DNA of 64,000 nt from Planococcus sp. SK3692 (GTDB lineage Bacteria > Bacillota > Bacilli > Bacillales_A > Planococcaceae): positions 310,001 to 374,000 of the forward strand of contig NZ_JARCHV010000001.1 in assembly GCF_028890485.2 (NCBI RefSeq). Direction: 5' to 3'. Shown here piece by piece: positions 8,729 through 21,528 of this stretch. Positions within the stretch are counted from its first letter, which is position 1. Every line of letters begins with the position of its first letter. Both the position numbers and the translations under genes were made by a program. The notes under the pieces are model-generated. The model searched no databases, was not told the DNA's origin, and saw only the letters and a program-made list of their open reading frames with translations.

Positions 8729-10921
8729 TTAATTCGTCACGCGTGTAACCGAATAGACGTCCGGAATCTGCTTGATGCGTTCCACGACACGGTTCAAGTG
8801 GGAAATATGTGGAATCATGATCGACAAATTAATCGTCGCGATCTTGTCTTTGTCGGCACGGCCGCTGACGGCGGTAATCGTCGTCTTCGTCTCGCTGACC
8901 ATGTGCATCACTTCGTTAATCAAGCCGGTGCGGTCGTATGCCTGTACTTCGATATCGATTTGATACGATTTATTTTCCGGCAATCCGGCATTTTCCCATT
9001 CGACCGGGATCAAGCGGTCGGATTCATCTGCCTGGATATTCGGGCAATCCGCACGGTGGACCGAGACGCCGCGGCCTTTTGTGATAAAGCCTAGAATGGC
9101 ATCGCCCGGCACCGGGTTGCAGCATTTAGACAAACGGATCATCATATTGTCGATGCCGCGCACGATGACGCCAGATTCCGTCTGTTTTTTCGGCTGGTTG
9201 GATTTCATTTCCACGGTGATTTTTTCGATGGCTTCTTCCTGCTCGCGCTTTTTGCGCTGGCGCTCCGCCAATCGGTTGACGACTTGTTGGGCGGTGATGC
9301 CGTTGAACCCAACAGCTGCATACATATCATCTTCGCTGGCGAAATTGTATTTCTCTATGACACGCTTGATGTTCTCCGCTGTCAGCACTTCTTTTTGAGT
9401 GAATTCCTGAGCTTTGATCTCTTTTTCAACAAGGTCACGGCCTTTATGGACATTGTCATCGCGAACCTGCTTCTTGAAGAATTGCTTGATCTTGTTTTTG
9501 GCCTGTGTCGACTTGGCGATTTTCAACCAGTCGCGGCTTGGGCCGACCGACTGCTTCGACGTCAAAATTTCAACGATGTCGCCGGTGTGCAGTTCGTGAT
9601 CAAGCGGCACCATTTTGCCGTTCACTTTTGCGCCGATCGTCTTGTTGCCGATTTCGCTATGGACGCGGTAGGCAAAATCGATTGGGCAAGAACCGTCCGG
9701 CATTTCGATGACGTCGCCTTTCGGGGAGAACACGTATACCATATCCGAAAACAAATCGAATTTCAACGATTCCATGAATTCTTCCGCATTGTCGGATTCG
9801 TTCTGGAAATCAAGGATTTCGCGGAACCACGACAAGCGGGAATCGACTGAGCTCAGCGGCTTGTCAGAAGTCTTGCCTTCTTTGTACGCCCAGTGCGCTG
9901 CGACCCCGTATTCGGCGATGCGGTGCATTTCCTCTGTGCGGATCTGCACTTCCAAAGGATCGCCCTGCGGCCCGATGACGGTCGTATGGAGCGATTGGTA
10001 CAAATTCTGTTTTGGCATGGCAATATAATCTTTGAAGCGCCCAGGCATCGGTTTCCATGTGGAATGGATGATGCCGAGCACCGCGTAACAGTCTTTGATG
10101 CTATCGACTGTAATACGCACGGCAAGCAAATCATAGATTTCGTTGAATTGCTTGTTCTGCATCGCCATTTTCTTGTAGATGCTGTAAATATGCTTCGGGC
10201 GTCCGAATAGATCGGCTTCAATGCCGACATCGTCAAGCTGGACACGGATTTCGCCAATGACGTTATTCAAATAGTCTTCACGTTCCGTGCGTTTTTTCTT
10301 CATCAAGTTGACGATGCGGTAATATTGCTGAGGGTTCAGATAACGGAGAGCCGTGTCTTCAAGCTCCCATTTGATCGTATTGATCCCGAGACGATGTGCA
10401 ATCGGCGCAAAAATTTCCAGCGTCTCATTCGCTTTGATACGCTGTTTTTCAACCGATTGGTATTTCAAGGTTCTCAAATTATGCAGACGGTCAGCCAGCT
10501 TGATAAGGATGACGCGGATATCCTGCGCCATCGCGACAAACATTTTGCGGTGGTTTTCCGCCTGCTGTTCTTCTTTTGACATGTACTTGATCTTGCTGAG
10601 TTTGGTGACGCCATCGACCAATAATGCGACTTCCTCATCGAATTCGCGGACGATGTCTTCGCGGCTGACGTCGGTGTCTTCTACGACATCATGCAAAAAA
10701 CCCGCTGCGACGGTGGCCGGATCCATTTGCAGTTCTGCGAGGATCCCGGCCACTTGCACCGGATGCACAATATACGGTTCGCCGGATTTCCGGAATTGGC
10801 CATCATGGGCTTCATAGGCAAGCTGGTACGCCTTTTTAATCGTTTCTACGTGTTCTGCATTCATATAGGACGCAACCATTTCGAATACATCTTCAACTGT
10901 TCTCACTTGATCTTTCGCCAT
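8729..10921 (-). CDS. relA: Bifunctional (p)ppGpp synthetase/hydrolase Rel
   Basis: A 730-residue long RSH protein. In order it has an HD hydrolase domain (about 45-200, with the HD pair in [13 protein letters not shown]), a synthetase domain (about 230-350, with RVHSEIG-type downstream TGS contacts), a TGS domain (about 390-450, [16 protein letters not shown]), a helical and zinc-finger region ([15 protein letters not shown], conserved Cys pair) and a C-terminal ACT/RRM domain (about 655-730). The HD motif is intact, so it should both make and destroy (p)ppGpp, as is usual for the single long Rel of Bacillota. AAGGTGGGC precedes the start. Confidence 0.97.
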   Translation of the reverse strand: MAKDQVRTVEDVFEMVASYMNAEHVETIKKAYQLAYEAHDGQFRKSGEPYIVHPVQVAGILAELQMDPATVAAGFLHDVVEDTDVSREDIVREFDEEVALLVDGVTKLSKIKYMSKEEQQAENHRKMFVAMAQDIRVILIKLADRLHNLRTLKYQSVEKQRIKANETLEIFAPIAHRLGINTIKWELEDTALRYLNPQQYYRIVNLMKKKRTEREDYLNNVIGEIRVQLDDVGIEADLFGRPKHIYSIYKKMAMQNKQFNEIYDLLAVRITVDSIKDCYAVLGIIHSTWKPMPGRFKDYIAMPKQNLYQSLHTTVIGPQGDPLEVQIRTEEMHRIAEYGVAAHWAYKEGKTSDKPLSSVDSRLSWFREILDFQNESDNAEEFMESLKFDLFSDMVYVFSPKGDVIEMPDGSCPIDFAYRVHSEIGNKTIGAKVNGKMVPLDHELHTGDIVEILTSKQSVGPSRDWLKIAKSTQAKNKIKQFFKKQVRDDNVHKGRDLVEKEIKAQEFTQKEVLTAENIKRVIEKYNFASEDDMYAAVGFNGITAQQVVNRLAERQRKKREQEEAIEKITVEMKSNQPKKQTESGVIVRGIDNMMIRLSKCCNPVPGDAILGFITKGRGVSVHRADCPNIQADESDRLIPVEWENAGLPENKSYQIDIEVQAYDRTGLINEVMHMVSETKTTITAVSGRADKDKIATINLSIMIPHISHLNRVVERIKQIPDVYSVTRVTN

Positions 10922-11038
10922 AATTGCCCACCTTGCTTTATTTATTTCCAGAAGAGTATTTCTTTATTATAGATAACTTTCCGCTAAAAAGTAAAGCTTT
11001 TGCGTGATTTCATCTATCTCAAGAAAATACCCCAGGGG

Positions 11039-12592
11039 CTACAGGCGATCTACTTTCTGTTTTCGGATGCCGTCGACCATGATCCATTTGCTGTCATCAC
11101 CGACTGCGACGGTCTTATTTGACGAGTCAACGCTCATGATGTTCTTGACGCGGACGTTGCGAGCGCTCTGCTGGCCACCCATGATCGAAATGTCCGATCC
11201 TGCCGTGCGGAAGCCGCGCACCACGCCGTTTGACAGCGAAATATGCTCAGCACGGTATTGCACAGCGGAAGCGGGACGCCCTTTGTAATCATAAAGCGGA
11301 TCGCCTTCGAACAAGAAGCGGTTGATCGCCACATTGCGGTAGCCCGAAATGACCAGCGAGCGCGGCGATGAATCTTTATAAAGACGTGTTTCAACAGGAG
11401 CCAGCGAAACAAGGCGCTGCGCTTTAATATTATATGCCGATAAAGACTCGGGATCTTCCCGCAAGTGATGGCCGATATGGCGGAAATTGAATGAGCGGTT
11501 GTCGTTGACCGATAGATGGCCGGAAATGAAGACGCCGGACGCTGCGGAGGAATTGGCGTGTGCTTTAATTTCGATGCCGCCGAAGCAGCGAGTGGTGGAA
11601 TTATTGAACAGCCAAATATGCCTCGAGCCGTCATCGATTTCGATGCCATTTGAATTCGAATAGCCTTTTTTATGGGCTTTTCCGCTCGGGTCGGAGAAAT
11701 GGCAGTTCGAAACGAAGACGTAATCGCTGTGGTGGGTTGTCAAGCCATCGTCCCCAAAACCAAAGCCGTTCACTTTATCGACCCAAATATACTTGCAGCC
11801 GCCCCTTCCGCGCATGCCATCGCCTGCGTAATTATAAAGCGGCGACGTGATGTCGACGCAGTGCAGTCCGGGATTGATCGCTTCGACATCGCGCACCCAG
11901 CCGTAAGTGACGCCAGCGAACGTCACGCAGCTCGAATAATTGCCCCAGGCACTCGTGCGTTCTGTCTGGCCGAGCCGTTCCACATTCCAGTCGAGGCTCA
12001 AGCTTTCGATCGAAATATTGCGGTTGCCGGTTACATAATTGGAGTTCGTCAATAAACGGGAACGTTTCGGTGCTTTTGGATGCAGTTTGATGATGGAGGC
12101 GGTCTTGCCAGCCCCGACGATCCGGCTCCACGACGGGACACGGATGCCTTTGACGATGTAGACGCCAGGCGGAACCGTCACTTCCACGCGGCCGTTGCCG
12201 ATTGCTTTTTTGAAGGCTTCCGTACAGTCAGTGATGCCGTCGCCAACTGCACCATAATCGCCTATGTTGACGCGCCGGTTAATAGTAGAATCAAGTTTTT
12301 TGCATTCCCGGTCGAGCTTGCCTTTCCATTCCGGAAACAGGTCCTGGCCAAACACAATGGTGCCATAGCCGTTGTCATCCGCCACTTCGTACTCATCGGC
12401 AAATACGGACCAAAGCTTCTCGAAAAAGTGGACTGGCCGTTTGATGCGAGCGCGGGGAAGGTCTTTCTTGATGTCATTGAACAACGCTTCGGTCTCCCTG
12501 GTAGTTTGTTCTAAAGGAGTCGCATCGTTTAGCAGCTGCCCGATCAATTCATTGTTTTGCACAGGGTCATACCGTCTGTCCAATTCGATCAT
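11039..12592 (-). CDS. Pectate-lyase-3-fold (GH28-related) parallel beta-helix protein, no signal peptide
   Basis: A 517-residue protein of which only the fold class is recognisable. From about residue 110 it begins with NIGDYGAVGDGITDCTEAFK, the standard opening of Pectate_lyase_3 beta-helix domains found in phage tailspikes, the B. subtilis YobO type and GH28-related proteins. The following repeats of short strands with N/D/G turns (for example SNGIEIDDGSRHIW and GGIEIKAHANS) fit a right-handed beta-helix. The first 100 residues are charged and helical, with no signal peptide or membrane segment. The ATG at 12592 is chosen because GAGAGGTGA sits 6 bases upstream; an in-frame GTG lies 9 bases earlier. 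It separates relA from apt, which are adjacent in B. subtilis, so it looks like an insertion. The substrate is unknown. Confidence 0.75.
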   Translation of the reverse strand: MIELDRRYDPVQNNELIGQLLNDATPLEQTTRETEALFNDIKKDLPRARIKRPVHFFEKLWSVFADEYEVADDNGYGTIVFGQDLFPEWKGKLDRECKKLDSTINRRVNIGDYGAVGDGITDCTEAFKKAIGNGRVEVTVPPGVYIVKGIRVPSWSRIVGAGKTASIIKLHPKAPKRSRLLTNSNYVTGNRNISIESLSLDWNVERLGQTERTSAWGNYSSCVTFAGVTYGWVRDVEAINPGLHCVDITSPLYNYAGDGMRGRGGCKYIWVDKVNGFGFGDDGLTTHHSDYVFVSNCHFSDPSGKAHKKGYSNSNGIEIDDGSRHIWLFNNSTTRCFGGIEIKAHANSSAASGVFISGHLSVNDNRSFNFRHIGHHLREDPESLSAYNIKAQRLVSLAPVETRLYKDSSPRSLVISGYRNVAINRFLFEGDPLYDYKGRPASAVQYRAEHISLSNGVVRGFRTAGSDISIMGGQQSARNVRVKNIMSVDSSNKTVAVGDDSKWIMVDGIRKQKVDRL

Positions 12593-12641
12593 GGAAATCA
12601 CCTCTCTCGCAAGTTTCTTTCTCTACCATACCCTACCGTCA

Positions 12642-12680
12642 GAAAAAAAATCACCTTGCCCCAAAAGGCAAAGTGATTTT
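12642..12680 (-). terminator. Terminator of recJ-apt
   Basis: The stem AATCACTTTGCC...GGCAAGGTGATT (one mismatch) is followed by a T8 run on the minus strand, directly after the apt stop. Confidence 0.88.
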
Positions 12681-12681
12681 C

Positions 12682-13194
12682 TTAATATTGCATCAAAGTT
12701 GTGACGTCATAGCCGTCCAAGTTCTTGCGGCCATCCAAATAAGTCAATTCGATTAAAAATGCGCAGCCGACAACTACGCCGCCGAGCTGTTCGACCAAGT
12801 TGATCGTCGCGTTGATTGTTCCACCGGTAGCCAAAAGATCGTCCGTGATCAAGACACGCTGTCCAGGTTTGATGGCATCTTTATGCATTGTCAATACGTC
12901 TGTCCCGTACTCAAGGCCGTATTGTGCGCGAATCACTTCACGCGGCAATTTGCCTTCTTTGCGGACGGGCGCAAAGCCAATTCCAAGAGCGTAAGCGACA
13001 GGGCAGCCAATGATGAAGCCGCGCGCTTCCGGTCCGACGATCAGTTCTGCATCGACCGTCTTCGCGTATGCGACGATTTGATCCGTTGCGTATTTATAGG
13101 CTTCGCCGCTGTCCATCAAAGATGTAATATCCTTGAACTTGATTCCTGGCTTCGGCCAATCTTCTACAATCGTAATATATTGCTTTAAATCCAT
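12682..13194 (-). CDS. apt: Adenine phosphoribosyltransferase
   Basis: A 170-residue type I phosphoribosyltransferase salvaging adenine and PRPP to AMP. The PRPP loop is [17 protein letters not shown], with the two acidic residues followed by TGGT. The flexible lid region is [10 protein letters not shown] and the adenine site includes [10 protein letters not shown]. Its start (CAAGGAGGAAGAATT then ATG) overlaps the end of recJ by 10 bases, indicating translational coupling. The recJ-apt pairing is conserved in Bacillales. Confidence 0.97.
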   Translation of the reverse strand: MDLKQYITIVEDWPKPGIKFKDITSLMDSGEAYKYATDQIVAYAKTVDAELIVGPEARGFIIGCPVAYALGIGFAPVRKEGKLPREVIRAQYGLEYGTDVLTMHKDAIKPGQRVLITDDLLATGGTINATINLVEQLGGVVVGCAFLIELTYLDGRKNLDGYDVTTLMQY

Positions 13195-15527
13195 AATTCT
13201 TCCTCCTTGGCTGACACTTGGGCGTCAAACCAGTCTTTTAGATCCCGATAGGATGCATACAGGAGCTTTTGTTCCAAGGCAATTTGCCGCTCGCGCTTTT
13301 TATAAGCTGGCGCTTCTGACAGATCACGTTTTCCCGGAGCCTGTGCAATCTCGGTAATTCCATTGTTAAGTGTAACAAAACCGAGTTCAAAAAACACCTG
13401 AAGCATGAAAAATAATGTTTCGCGGCTCCAGCCTTTATGTTTGGCAAGTTCTTCGCCGTTCTTTTTGAAGTCGAACGTGCCGCGCTTTTTGACAAAGCCG
13501 AACAGCCACTTAAATTGGTCGCGGTCTGGGATGCGCTCGAAATACTGGGATTCCTGCGCATAGAAATGGGCATAGACGCGCTTCGGCCGCAATTGTTTCA
13601 GCACCGATGACAGCTGTTCTTCCGAATCCGGCAGATCCAATAGCACGAGGTGGTCTTTCGCGGAATTCGTTTCAGCGAGAGCTTGTGCCGCAATAATCGG
13701 CCCCTCAAGCAACGAGCTGAATACCGCTTCCGTTTCTTTTTGGAAGGCGACAAACACCTGGTTCTGTTTCGGGATGAGCTTCGACCAACGGCTCACTTGG
13801 CGGATGCCACGAATATCGAATAATTGCCATTCGTCCGTGCGGATATCTTCCACCAACAGCTGCGGTTTTTTACGACCGTTCCATTCGTTGACCTGCAAGT
13901 CACCGATGACATCGATTTTCACATCAGGCGTCAGTTCATCGCCAAGCTCGCCGATGCCAAATCCAACAGCATCCAAAGTGGAACTGTTTTGCGCCAGCTC
14001 CATTTTTAAATGTGCCTGGCTCGCACCGATTTTGCGGATGCCCGCTACTATGACGCCGTTCAAGTAAAACTTCGGCTTGGCAAAGCCCATGCCAAATGGC
14101 GCGAGACGGCGCATGCCTTCAATGGTATCCGTATTTACTTCATCGAGCGTGACAGGAATATCGATCGACACGACCGGCACCAAATCCTCTGCCGTCAATG
14201 AAGTTTGTGCTTGTTCGTTCAATCGCTCGCGCAACTCGTCGACATTTTCTGCAGCAAGCGTCATGCCAGCTGCCATCGGATGGCCGCCGAAATGCGGCAA
14301 GATGTCACGGTTTTTGGCAAGTTCGTTGTATAAATGGAAGCCTTCAATGCTGCGCGCCGAGCCTTTCGCTTTGCCGTTTGCCAAATCGAGTGACAACACA
14401 ATCGATGGGCGGTAAAATTTTTCGGTCAGTTTCGAGGCGACAATGCCGACAACACCGGCATTCCAGCCTTCTTGCGCGACGACGATGACATGCGGCAGCT
14501 GATCCCCGTAACGCGCTTCCACTTGCTCGATCGCTTGCTCGGAAATCGCCTTGACGATCGCCTGGCGTTCTTTGTTCAACACGTCCAAACCATCTGCAAG
14601 CGACCTTGCTTCGGATGGATCGTCGGTCATGAACAAGCGCACAGCCGGATCTGCTGATTGCAGGCGGCCAATCGCATTGATGCGCGGGCCGAACATGAAG
14701 CCGATCGTCTCTTCCGTGATGTCGCGCTGCTTGACGCCTGCCACATCCGCGAGGGCCGCAATTGCGGGCATCGGTGAATCCTGTAAAGCACGCAAGCCTT
14801 CTTTGACGAGCACGCGATTTTCGCCGTGCAACGGCACCAAATCAGCAATCGTGCCGATCGCGACCAGCTCCGTCAAATGGTCTGGGATGTCCCCGTAGAG
14901 CGCCTGCGCCATTTTGAATGCGACGCCGACGCCGGCCAATTCGCCGAACGGATACTCGCCTTCTGGATGTCGCGGATGGATAATGGCGAGTGCTGCCGGG
15001 AGTTCATCGCCGATATCGTGGTGGTCACTGATGATGACGTCCATCCCCAGCTCATTCGCCAAACGCACCGGTTCAATTCCTGACACGCCGTTGTCGACCG
15101 TGACGATCAAACCGACCCCTTCCGCATGGGCTTCCTTGAACAGCTCTGCATTCGGGCCGTAGCCATGGTCAAAACGGTTCGGGATCTTAAACGACACATC
15201 GGCGCCCAAATCCTGCAGCACGGTCATCATGACTGTCGTACTGGTCACCCCGTCTGCGTCGTAATCGCCGTAGACGAGAATTTTTTCTTCCGCTTCAATT
15301 GCCTGTTGGATACGCGCCACTGCAACGTCCATATCCTTCATCAGAAACGGATTATGTATGCCGGATAGATCGACATCCAGAAATTCCTGCGCTTTTTCCA
15401 CTGTGTCGATTCCGCGCGTGACGAGAATCTTCGCCAGCACAGATGACAAGGATAACGCTTGTTGTAATTCCTGGACGGCTTGTTCATCCGGGCTTGTTAA
15501 TTGCCATCTTTTTTTCGATTCAATCAT
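13185..15527 (-). CDS. recJ: Single-stranded-DNA-specific exonuclease RecJ
   Basis: A 780-residue Bacillota-length RecJ, longer at the C-terminus than the E. coli protein. The DHH phosphoesterase core (about 65-330) shows [30 protein letters not shown] and INAIGRL. DHHA1 (about 340-460) contains the substrate motif [13 protein letters not shown]. An OB-like domain (about 465-570) and a Bacillus-type C-terminal domain follow. It degrades ssDNA 5' to 3' in recombination and repair with RecQ-like helicases and SSB. It is cotranscribed with apt. Confidence 0.96.
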   Translation of the reverse strand: MIESKKRWQLTSPDEQAVQELQQALSLSSVLAKILVTRGIDTVEKAQEFLDVDLSGIHNPFLMKDMDVAVARIQQAIEAEEKILVYGDYDADGVTSTTVMMTVLQDLGADVSFKIPNRFDHGYGPNAELFKEAHAEGVGLIVTVDNGVSGIEPVRLANELGMDVIISDHHDIGDELPAALAIIHPRHPEGEYPFGELAGVGVAFKMAQALYGDIPDHLTELVAIGTIADLVPLHGENRVLVKEGLRALQDSPMPAIAALADVAGVKQRDITEETIGFMFGPRINAIGRLQSADPAVRLFMTDDPSEARSLADGLDVLNKERQAIVKAISEQAIEQVEARYGDQLPHVIVVAQEGWNAGVVGIVASKLTEKFYRPSIVLSLDLANGKAKGSARSIEGFHLYNELAKNRDILPHFGGHPMAAGMTLAAENVDELRERLNEQAQTSLTAEDLVPVVSIDIPVTLDEVNTDTIEGMRRLAPFGMGFAKPKFYLNGVIVAGIRKIGASQAHLKMELAQNSSTLDAVGFGIGELGDELTPDVKIDVIGDLQVNEWNGRKKPQLLVEDIRTDEWQLFDIRGIRQVSRWSKLIPKQNQVFVAFQKETEAVFSSLLEGPIIAAQALAETNSAKDHLVLLDLPDSEEQLSSVLKQLRPKRVYAHFYAQESQYFERIPDRDQFKWLFGFVKKRGTFDFKKNGEELAKHKGWSRETLFFMLQVFFELGFVTLNNGITEIAQAPGKRDLSEAPAYKKRERQIALEQKLLYASYRDLKDWFDAQVSAKEEELWI

Positions 15528-15574
15528 TGGATCTCACTTCCTCACCCGTACATTATACAACATCAGCGAGCAGA

Positions 15575-15606
15575 CAAAAACCTTTCGGCTAAGCGCCGAA
15601 AGGTTC
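15575..15606 (-). terminator. Terminator after the lapA-like gene
   Basis: A perfect 11-bp stem AACCTTTCGGC/GCCGAAAGGTT at 15579-15605 with a TTTTT run on the minus strand. Confidence 0.85.
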
Positions 15607-15612
15607 ATTTTT

Positions 15613-16053
15613 TTACAATTCGTCGCGGCGCGTGTCCGGACGGCGGTCTGGTGTGTCGTTGACACCGAACTCGTCGTGCTTAGGCTGAGACCGGAGCGAA
15701 TCGTCCGCATCGTGCGTCCGTTCTTCTCCTGTTACAACCATTGCATCAGGCGTGACGCCTGCGCGCTGGTATTCAGCGATTTCGTTTTGCTGTGTCGCGA
15801 TCAGTGATTCCTTAACCGCCACTTCTTTCTGGAGCGTCTTTACTTTGCGCTTCAATTGGTAAGTGCGCGTCATGGCAAGAATGCTCGACAATAGGAATCC
15901 GAGCAAAGCGGATACGAGAATGACCAAGATCAATGGCCATTGTGCTTCGCCGAACACATAATTGACCGGCACATTATCGACATTAAATACTGCAAATACC
16001 GCGATGATGATAGCAAAAACAAGACCGAGCAATAAGAGCCATTGCAATTTCAT
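15613..16053 (-). CDS. LapA-domain (DUF1049) membrane protein, YrvD-like
   Basis: A 146-residue protein with two N-terminal membrane helices (about 3-22 and 37-60: LLLLGLVFAIIIAVFAVFNV and LILVILVSALLGFLLSSIL), joined by the short loop NVPVNYVFGEAQWP that is typical of the LapA/DUF1049 family. A basic coiled-coil (RTYQLKRKVKTLQKEVAVKE) and a polar, disordered, Asp/Arg-rich C-terminus follow. The ATG at 16053 is favoured by AAGAAGGGATGG upstream. It lies between secDF and recJ like B. subtilis YrvD. In Gram-negatives LapA works with LapB in LPS control; the role in Bacillota is unknown. Confidence 0.85.
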   Translation of the reverse strand: MKLQWLLLLGLVFAIIIAVFAVFNVDNVPVNYVFGEAQWPLILVILVSALLGFLLSSILAMTRTYQLKRKVKTLQKEVAVKESLIATQQNEIAEYQRAGVTPDAMVVTGEERTHDADDSLRSQPKHDEFGVNDTPDRRPDTRRDEL

Positions 16054-16103
16054 GTGAACCATCCCTTCTTTTTTCAAGCTGCGTACACCTTGCCGCTTTT
16101 TTA

Positions 16104-16150
16104 CATAGAAAAAGGGACAAGGTATCGATACTCTATACCCTGTCCCTTTC
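16104..16150 (-). terminator. secDF terminator
   Basis: A 15-bp inverted repeat with one mismatch (AAAGGGACAGGGTAT and its partner, 16111-16149), followed by T-rich sequence on the minus strand. Confidence 0.85.
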
Positions 16151-16161
16151 TGCTATTAAAC

Positions 16162-18441
16162 TTATACGACCGGTTCGTCAGAGCCCCATTTAGACTCTTG
16201 TTCTTTCTTCTCGATATCGATCGGGCCTTTCTTATTCAGCTCGCGTTTTTTCATGACGAGCCATAGCTGGGCAGCGATGAAGATCGACGAATACGTTCCT
16301 GCAATCAAGCCAATCAATAAGGCGATCGAGAAATTCGTGATCGAAGCAGCCCCGAAAATCAGAAGCGCAAGCACAACGAGGAACACCGTCATGACGGTAT
16401 TGATCGATCGCGTCAAAGTCTGGCGCAGTGAAGTATTGACGATTCTTTCCAGTTGCTCCACCGTCTCCACCTTTTTGACACGGCGCATATTCTCGCGGAT
16501 CCGATCAAAGGTAACGATCGTGTCATTGATTGAATAACCCACAATCGTCAGCACGGCAGCGATGAAGGTGATGTCCACTTCCAGCCGCAGCAAACTGAAT
16601 GCCGCGACGATGAAGAACGCATCGTGCAAAAGCGCGACGACCGAAGCCACCCCCATGCGCCATTCAAAGCGGAATGCTACATAGATAATGATACCCACTG
16701 CCGCAATGGCAAGTGCCTTCATAGCATTTTGTGCAAGTTCACGGCCGACTGTCGGCGATACGGTCGAAACGTTCGGCTCGATTCCGTATTCATCCACCGC
16801 TGCCGCTTTCAACTCATCGATTTCCGATTGGCTAAAGTCATCGACGTACCGAACTACCCCAATAGAAGAGTCTTCACCTGCCATGACGATATCGTCAGAC
16901 GGGTAGCCTGCACTTTCCACAAAACTTTCCACTTCGTCTTTAGTCAATGAAGAGTCAGAAGTGATTTCCACGCGTGTACCGCTGGAGAAATCAATTCCAA
17001 GGTTCAATTGGAAAATCGACAGTACGACCATGCCTGCCAAAATGAGCGCAAGCGAGGCAGCAAAGAATTTGCGGCGGTTGCCGGCAAAATCAAAGCGGTC
17101 GTAAGGCGTCGTTAAATCCGTGATATGAAGATTTTCTTCTTTCGTGTGAATCTTGTTTTTCGATAAGCCGAACCATCCTGGCTTATTGTCTAGGAACCCG
17201 CTCCATACCCACAAACCGAGCAGAAGTCGAGAACCCCATACAGCCGTCAGGAAGCTCGCGAGAATCGAAATGATCAGCATCGTTGCAAACCCTTTGACGG
17301 AGCTTGTGCCGAAATAGAACAAGACAGCGGCAGCAAGAAGCGTCGTGACGTTGGCGTCCAAAATAGCCGAGAATGACGATTTGGCGCCTGCACGGAACGC
17401 ATTCCGAACGGACTCGCCCGTCCGCAATTCTTCGCGTATGCGCTCATAGGTGATGATATTGGCATCGACTGCCATCCCGACACCGAGCATGATGGCCGCG
17501 ATACCTGGCAAAGTCAGGACGCCGCCAATCCACTGGAAGATCACAAGGATCAAATAGACGTAAGCGGATAGCGTGACGACTGCGATCGCGCCTGGGAAAC
17601 GGTAGAACAATAGCATGAAGATCAGAACTGCCGCGATCCCGATTCCGGCAGCGAAAGTCGTCTGGTCAAGCGCCTGTTCACCAAATTGCGCCCCGACTGA
17701 TGTCGAATACACTTCTGTAAGTTTCACTGGAAGCGCCCCGGCGTTCAAAATACCGGCTAGATTCTGTGTTTCCTCTACAGAAAAGGAACCGGAGATTTCG
17801 ACGCTCGGTGAATTGATGCGTTGTGACACACGCGGGTCGGAAACGAATTTCGGATCCGCTTCCAGGCGTTCTTCCTGATAGGAATCGACGCCTTCTTCAA
17901 AATCGAGCCAGATGACCAGGACATTATCCGGTGCCGGCTTTTGAGCGATTTCGCCAGTCACTTCGGCGAATTTGCCCGGTTCGTTCAGTTCAAGCGTGAC
18001 GATCGGCTGACCTTCCTGATTGAAAGTTGCCGTGGCGCCGCCTTGCGCGAGGTCATTCCCCGACAACATGACATTATCATCCGCATCGCGGAACGATAAA
18101 TTCGCCTCGGTTGAAAGCAATTCGCGGGCAGACGATTGGTCTTCAATCCCTGCCAATTGGACACGTATGCGGTTGCCGCTTTCGATTTGGATGCTCGGTT
18201 CACTGACGCCAAGCACATCGATGCGGCTTCTCAACGCATCTGTCGTATCAGAGACAACTTCTTCTGTAATTTCTTTCTCACTGCCTTCTAGCGGTTCGAC
18301 TTGATAAAGAACTTCAAATCCGCCCTGCAAATCAAGCCCAAGATTGATGTCTTTGGCGATCGGCAGGCTGGTCGTGCCAATCAATCCGATAAGCAGAAAT
18401 ACCAGCAGGAAAAAGGCGATGATGCGAGATCTTGCTTTCAT
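16162..18441 (-). CDS. secDF: Fused protein-export membrane protein SecDF
   Basis: A 759-residue RND-type translocation motor that uses the proton gradient to pull preproteins across the membrane with SecYEG. The SecD half (1 to about 430) has TM1, the D1 motif LGLDLQGGFEVLYQVEP, the P1 periplasmic-type domain and the TM cluster with PGIAAIMLGVGMAVDANIIT. The SecF half (about 450-740) starts with FDFAGNRRKFF and contains LNLGIDFSSGTRVEI and TIVGYSINDTIVTFDRIREN. The two halves are fused, as in Bacillus. The last residues are charged. The start is supported by TTGAGGAGGAAC. Confidence 0.97.
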   Translation of the reverse strand: MKARSRIIAFFLLVFLLIGLIGTTSLPIAKDINLGLDLQGGFEVLYQVEPLEGSEKEITEEVVSDTTDALRSRIDVLGVSEPSIQIESGNRIRVQLAGIEDQSSARELLSTEANLSFRDADDNVMLSGNDLAQGGATATFNQEGQPIVTLELNEPGKFAEVTGEIAQKPAPDNVLVIWLDFEEGVDSYQEERLEADPKFVSDPRVSQRINSPSVEISGSFSVEETQNLAGILNAGALPVKLTEVYSTSVGAQFGEQALDQTTFAAGIGIAAVLIFMLLFYRFPGAIAVVTLSAYVYLILVIFQWIGGVLTLPGIAAIMLGVGMAVDANIITYERIREELRTGESVRNAFRAGAKSSFSAILDANVTTLLAAAVLFYFGTSSVKGFATMLIISILASFLTAVWGSRLLLGLWVWSGFLDNKPGWFGLSKNKIHTKEENLHITDLTTPYDRFDFAGNRRKFFAASLALILAGMVVLSIFQLNLGIDFSSGTRVEITSDSSLTKDEVESFVESAGYPSDDIVMAGEDSSIGVVRYVDDFSQSEIDELKAAAVDEYGIEPNVSTVSPTVGRELAQNAMKALAIAAVGIIIYVAFRFEWRMGVASVVALLHDAFFIVAAFSLLRLEVDITFIAAVLTIVGYSINDTIVTFDRIRENMRRVKKVETVEQLERIVNTSLRQTLTRSINTVMTVFLVVLALLIFGAASITNFSIALLIGLIAGTYSSIFIAAQLWLVMKKRELNKKGPIDIEKKEQESKWGSDEPVV

Positions 18442-18504
18442 ATGTATAGTTCCTCCTCAATATAGAACACAGCACTTACATTATCGGTGACGTGCCAAAA
18501 GGTG

Positions 18505-18825
18505 TCAAATCCCACGCGGTTTCTGGCGCGCCGGACGAAGAAGCTGCTGCAGGTCCTCCATGCTGTCTTCCGTGAAAAAGTTCGCGGTTTTAAAGGCTTC
18601 CACCTGATGGTAAGCGACAAAATCGGAAGCTGTCAGATCCATGATGTCCGACACCATTTCATGCAAACGCATGTCTTCGATTTTTTTCTTTTTCCACGCT
18701 TTTTTCAGGCAATAATCCCATAAGGCTTCCGGGGTAAATGTTTCATATTGCAAATACGTAAATTCACTGCATTTGCTCTCCAATGCCGGCAGCACTTGCT
18801 CGTACTTTTCCGGATAGCTCATCAT
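18505..18825 (-). CDS. comN: Post-transcriptional regulator ComN-like
   Basis: A 106-residue protein of the small Bacillota family (B. subtilis ComN/YrzD). It opens with SYPEKYEQVLPALESKCSEF and contains the helical core TPEALWDYCLKKAWKKKK, followed by MRLHEMVSDIMDLTASDFV, the most conserved segment of that family. In B. subtilis ComN acts on comE mRNA together with DivIVA to control late competence genes. A start at 18825 or 18822 (MM) is possible; AAAGGAG suits either. Its position just upstream of secDF is as in B. subtilis. No membrane segments are visible. Confidence 0.85.
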   Translation of the reverse strand: MMSYPEKYEQVLPALESKCSEFTYLQYETFTPEALWDYCLKKAWKKKKIEDMRLHEMVSDIMDLTASDFVAYHQVEAFKTANFFTEDSMEDLQQLLRPARQKPRGI

Positions 18826-18967
18826 GTCGGTTCTCCTTTCTGCAGTTCTGTTTCCATTGTACCTTCCAGATGGAAAATTTAGAACAAATGCATGAAAATT
18901 TTCGGAAAATTGTTTAATTTATTTTTCGTGTTAATCAAGTGATTCAGTCGGGCCATTCCCTGCTTAG

Positions 18968-19005
18968 ACGAAAAAAACGCCTCCCGGATGGAAGACGGTT
19001 TTTGC
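18968..19005 (-). terminator. Terminator of the ruvAB-queA-tgt-yajC run
   Basis: The stem ACCGTCTTCC/GGGAGGCGT (with G-U pairs) and a T7 run on the minus strand, right after the yajC stop. It separates yajC from comN-secDF. Confidence 0.75.
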
Positions 19006-19011
19006 GGTTAC

Positions 19012-19269
19012 TTATTCAACGATGCGGGCGATGGCTTGGCGCTCGAACTGCATGCGCGTGCCGTCAGCTACCGTGATGTAGATCGTCGCGTCGTCTACTG
19101 CGTCGACTTGGCCGTGCAAGCCGCCAATCGTCACGATGCGGTCCCCACGCTTCAATTCTGATTGCATGTTAGCTGTCGTTTTTTGGCGTTTTTGCGCCGG
19201 GCGGATGATGAAAAGCCACATCAGCAAGAACATCAATAGTAAAGGTGATAACGCAATTAATGTTTCCAT
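19012..19269 (-). CDS. yajC: Preprotein translocase subunit YajC
   Basis: An 85-residue SecDF-associated protein. The single membrane helix is at 3-21 (LIALSPLLLMFLLMWLFII), followed by the family motif RPAQKRQKTTANMQ and the cytoplasmic domain with LKRGDRIVTIGGLHGQVDAV. GAAAGGGGGAAAT precedes the start. It sits directly after tgt, the usual bacterial order. Confidence 0.95.
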   Translation of the reverse strand: METLIALSPLLLMFLLMWLFIIRPAQKRQKTTANMQSELKRGDRIVTIGGLHGQVDAVDDATIYITVADGTRMQFERQAIARIVE

Positions 19270-19309
19270 TGTTCAATTTCCCCCTTTCGTGTTCTCTATC
19301 GTTTCGAAC

Positions 19310-21524
<2,215 letters not shown>

Positions 21525-21528
<4 letters not shown>

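Noticed and set aside
9284-9850. 188-codon plus-strand frame inside relA
   Set aside because: It is antisense to conserved TGS and linker codons of rel, with no ribosome site or recognisable domain.
11020-11045. Terminator after the pectate-lyase-like gene (CCCC/GGGG)
   Set aside because: The complementary runs are adjacent with no room for a loop.
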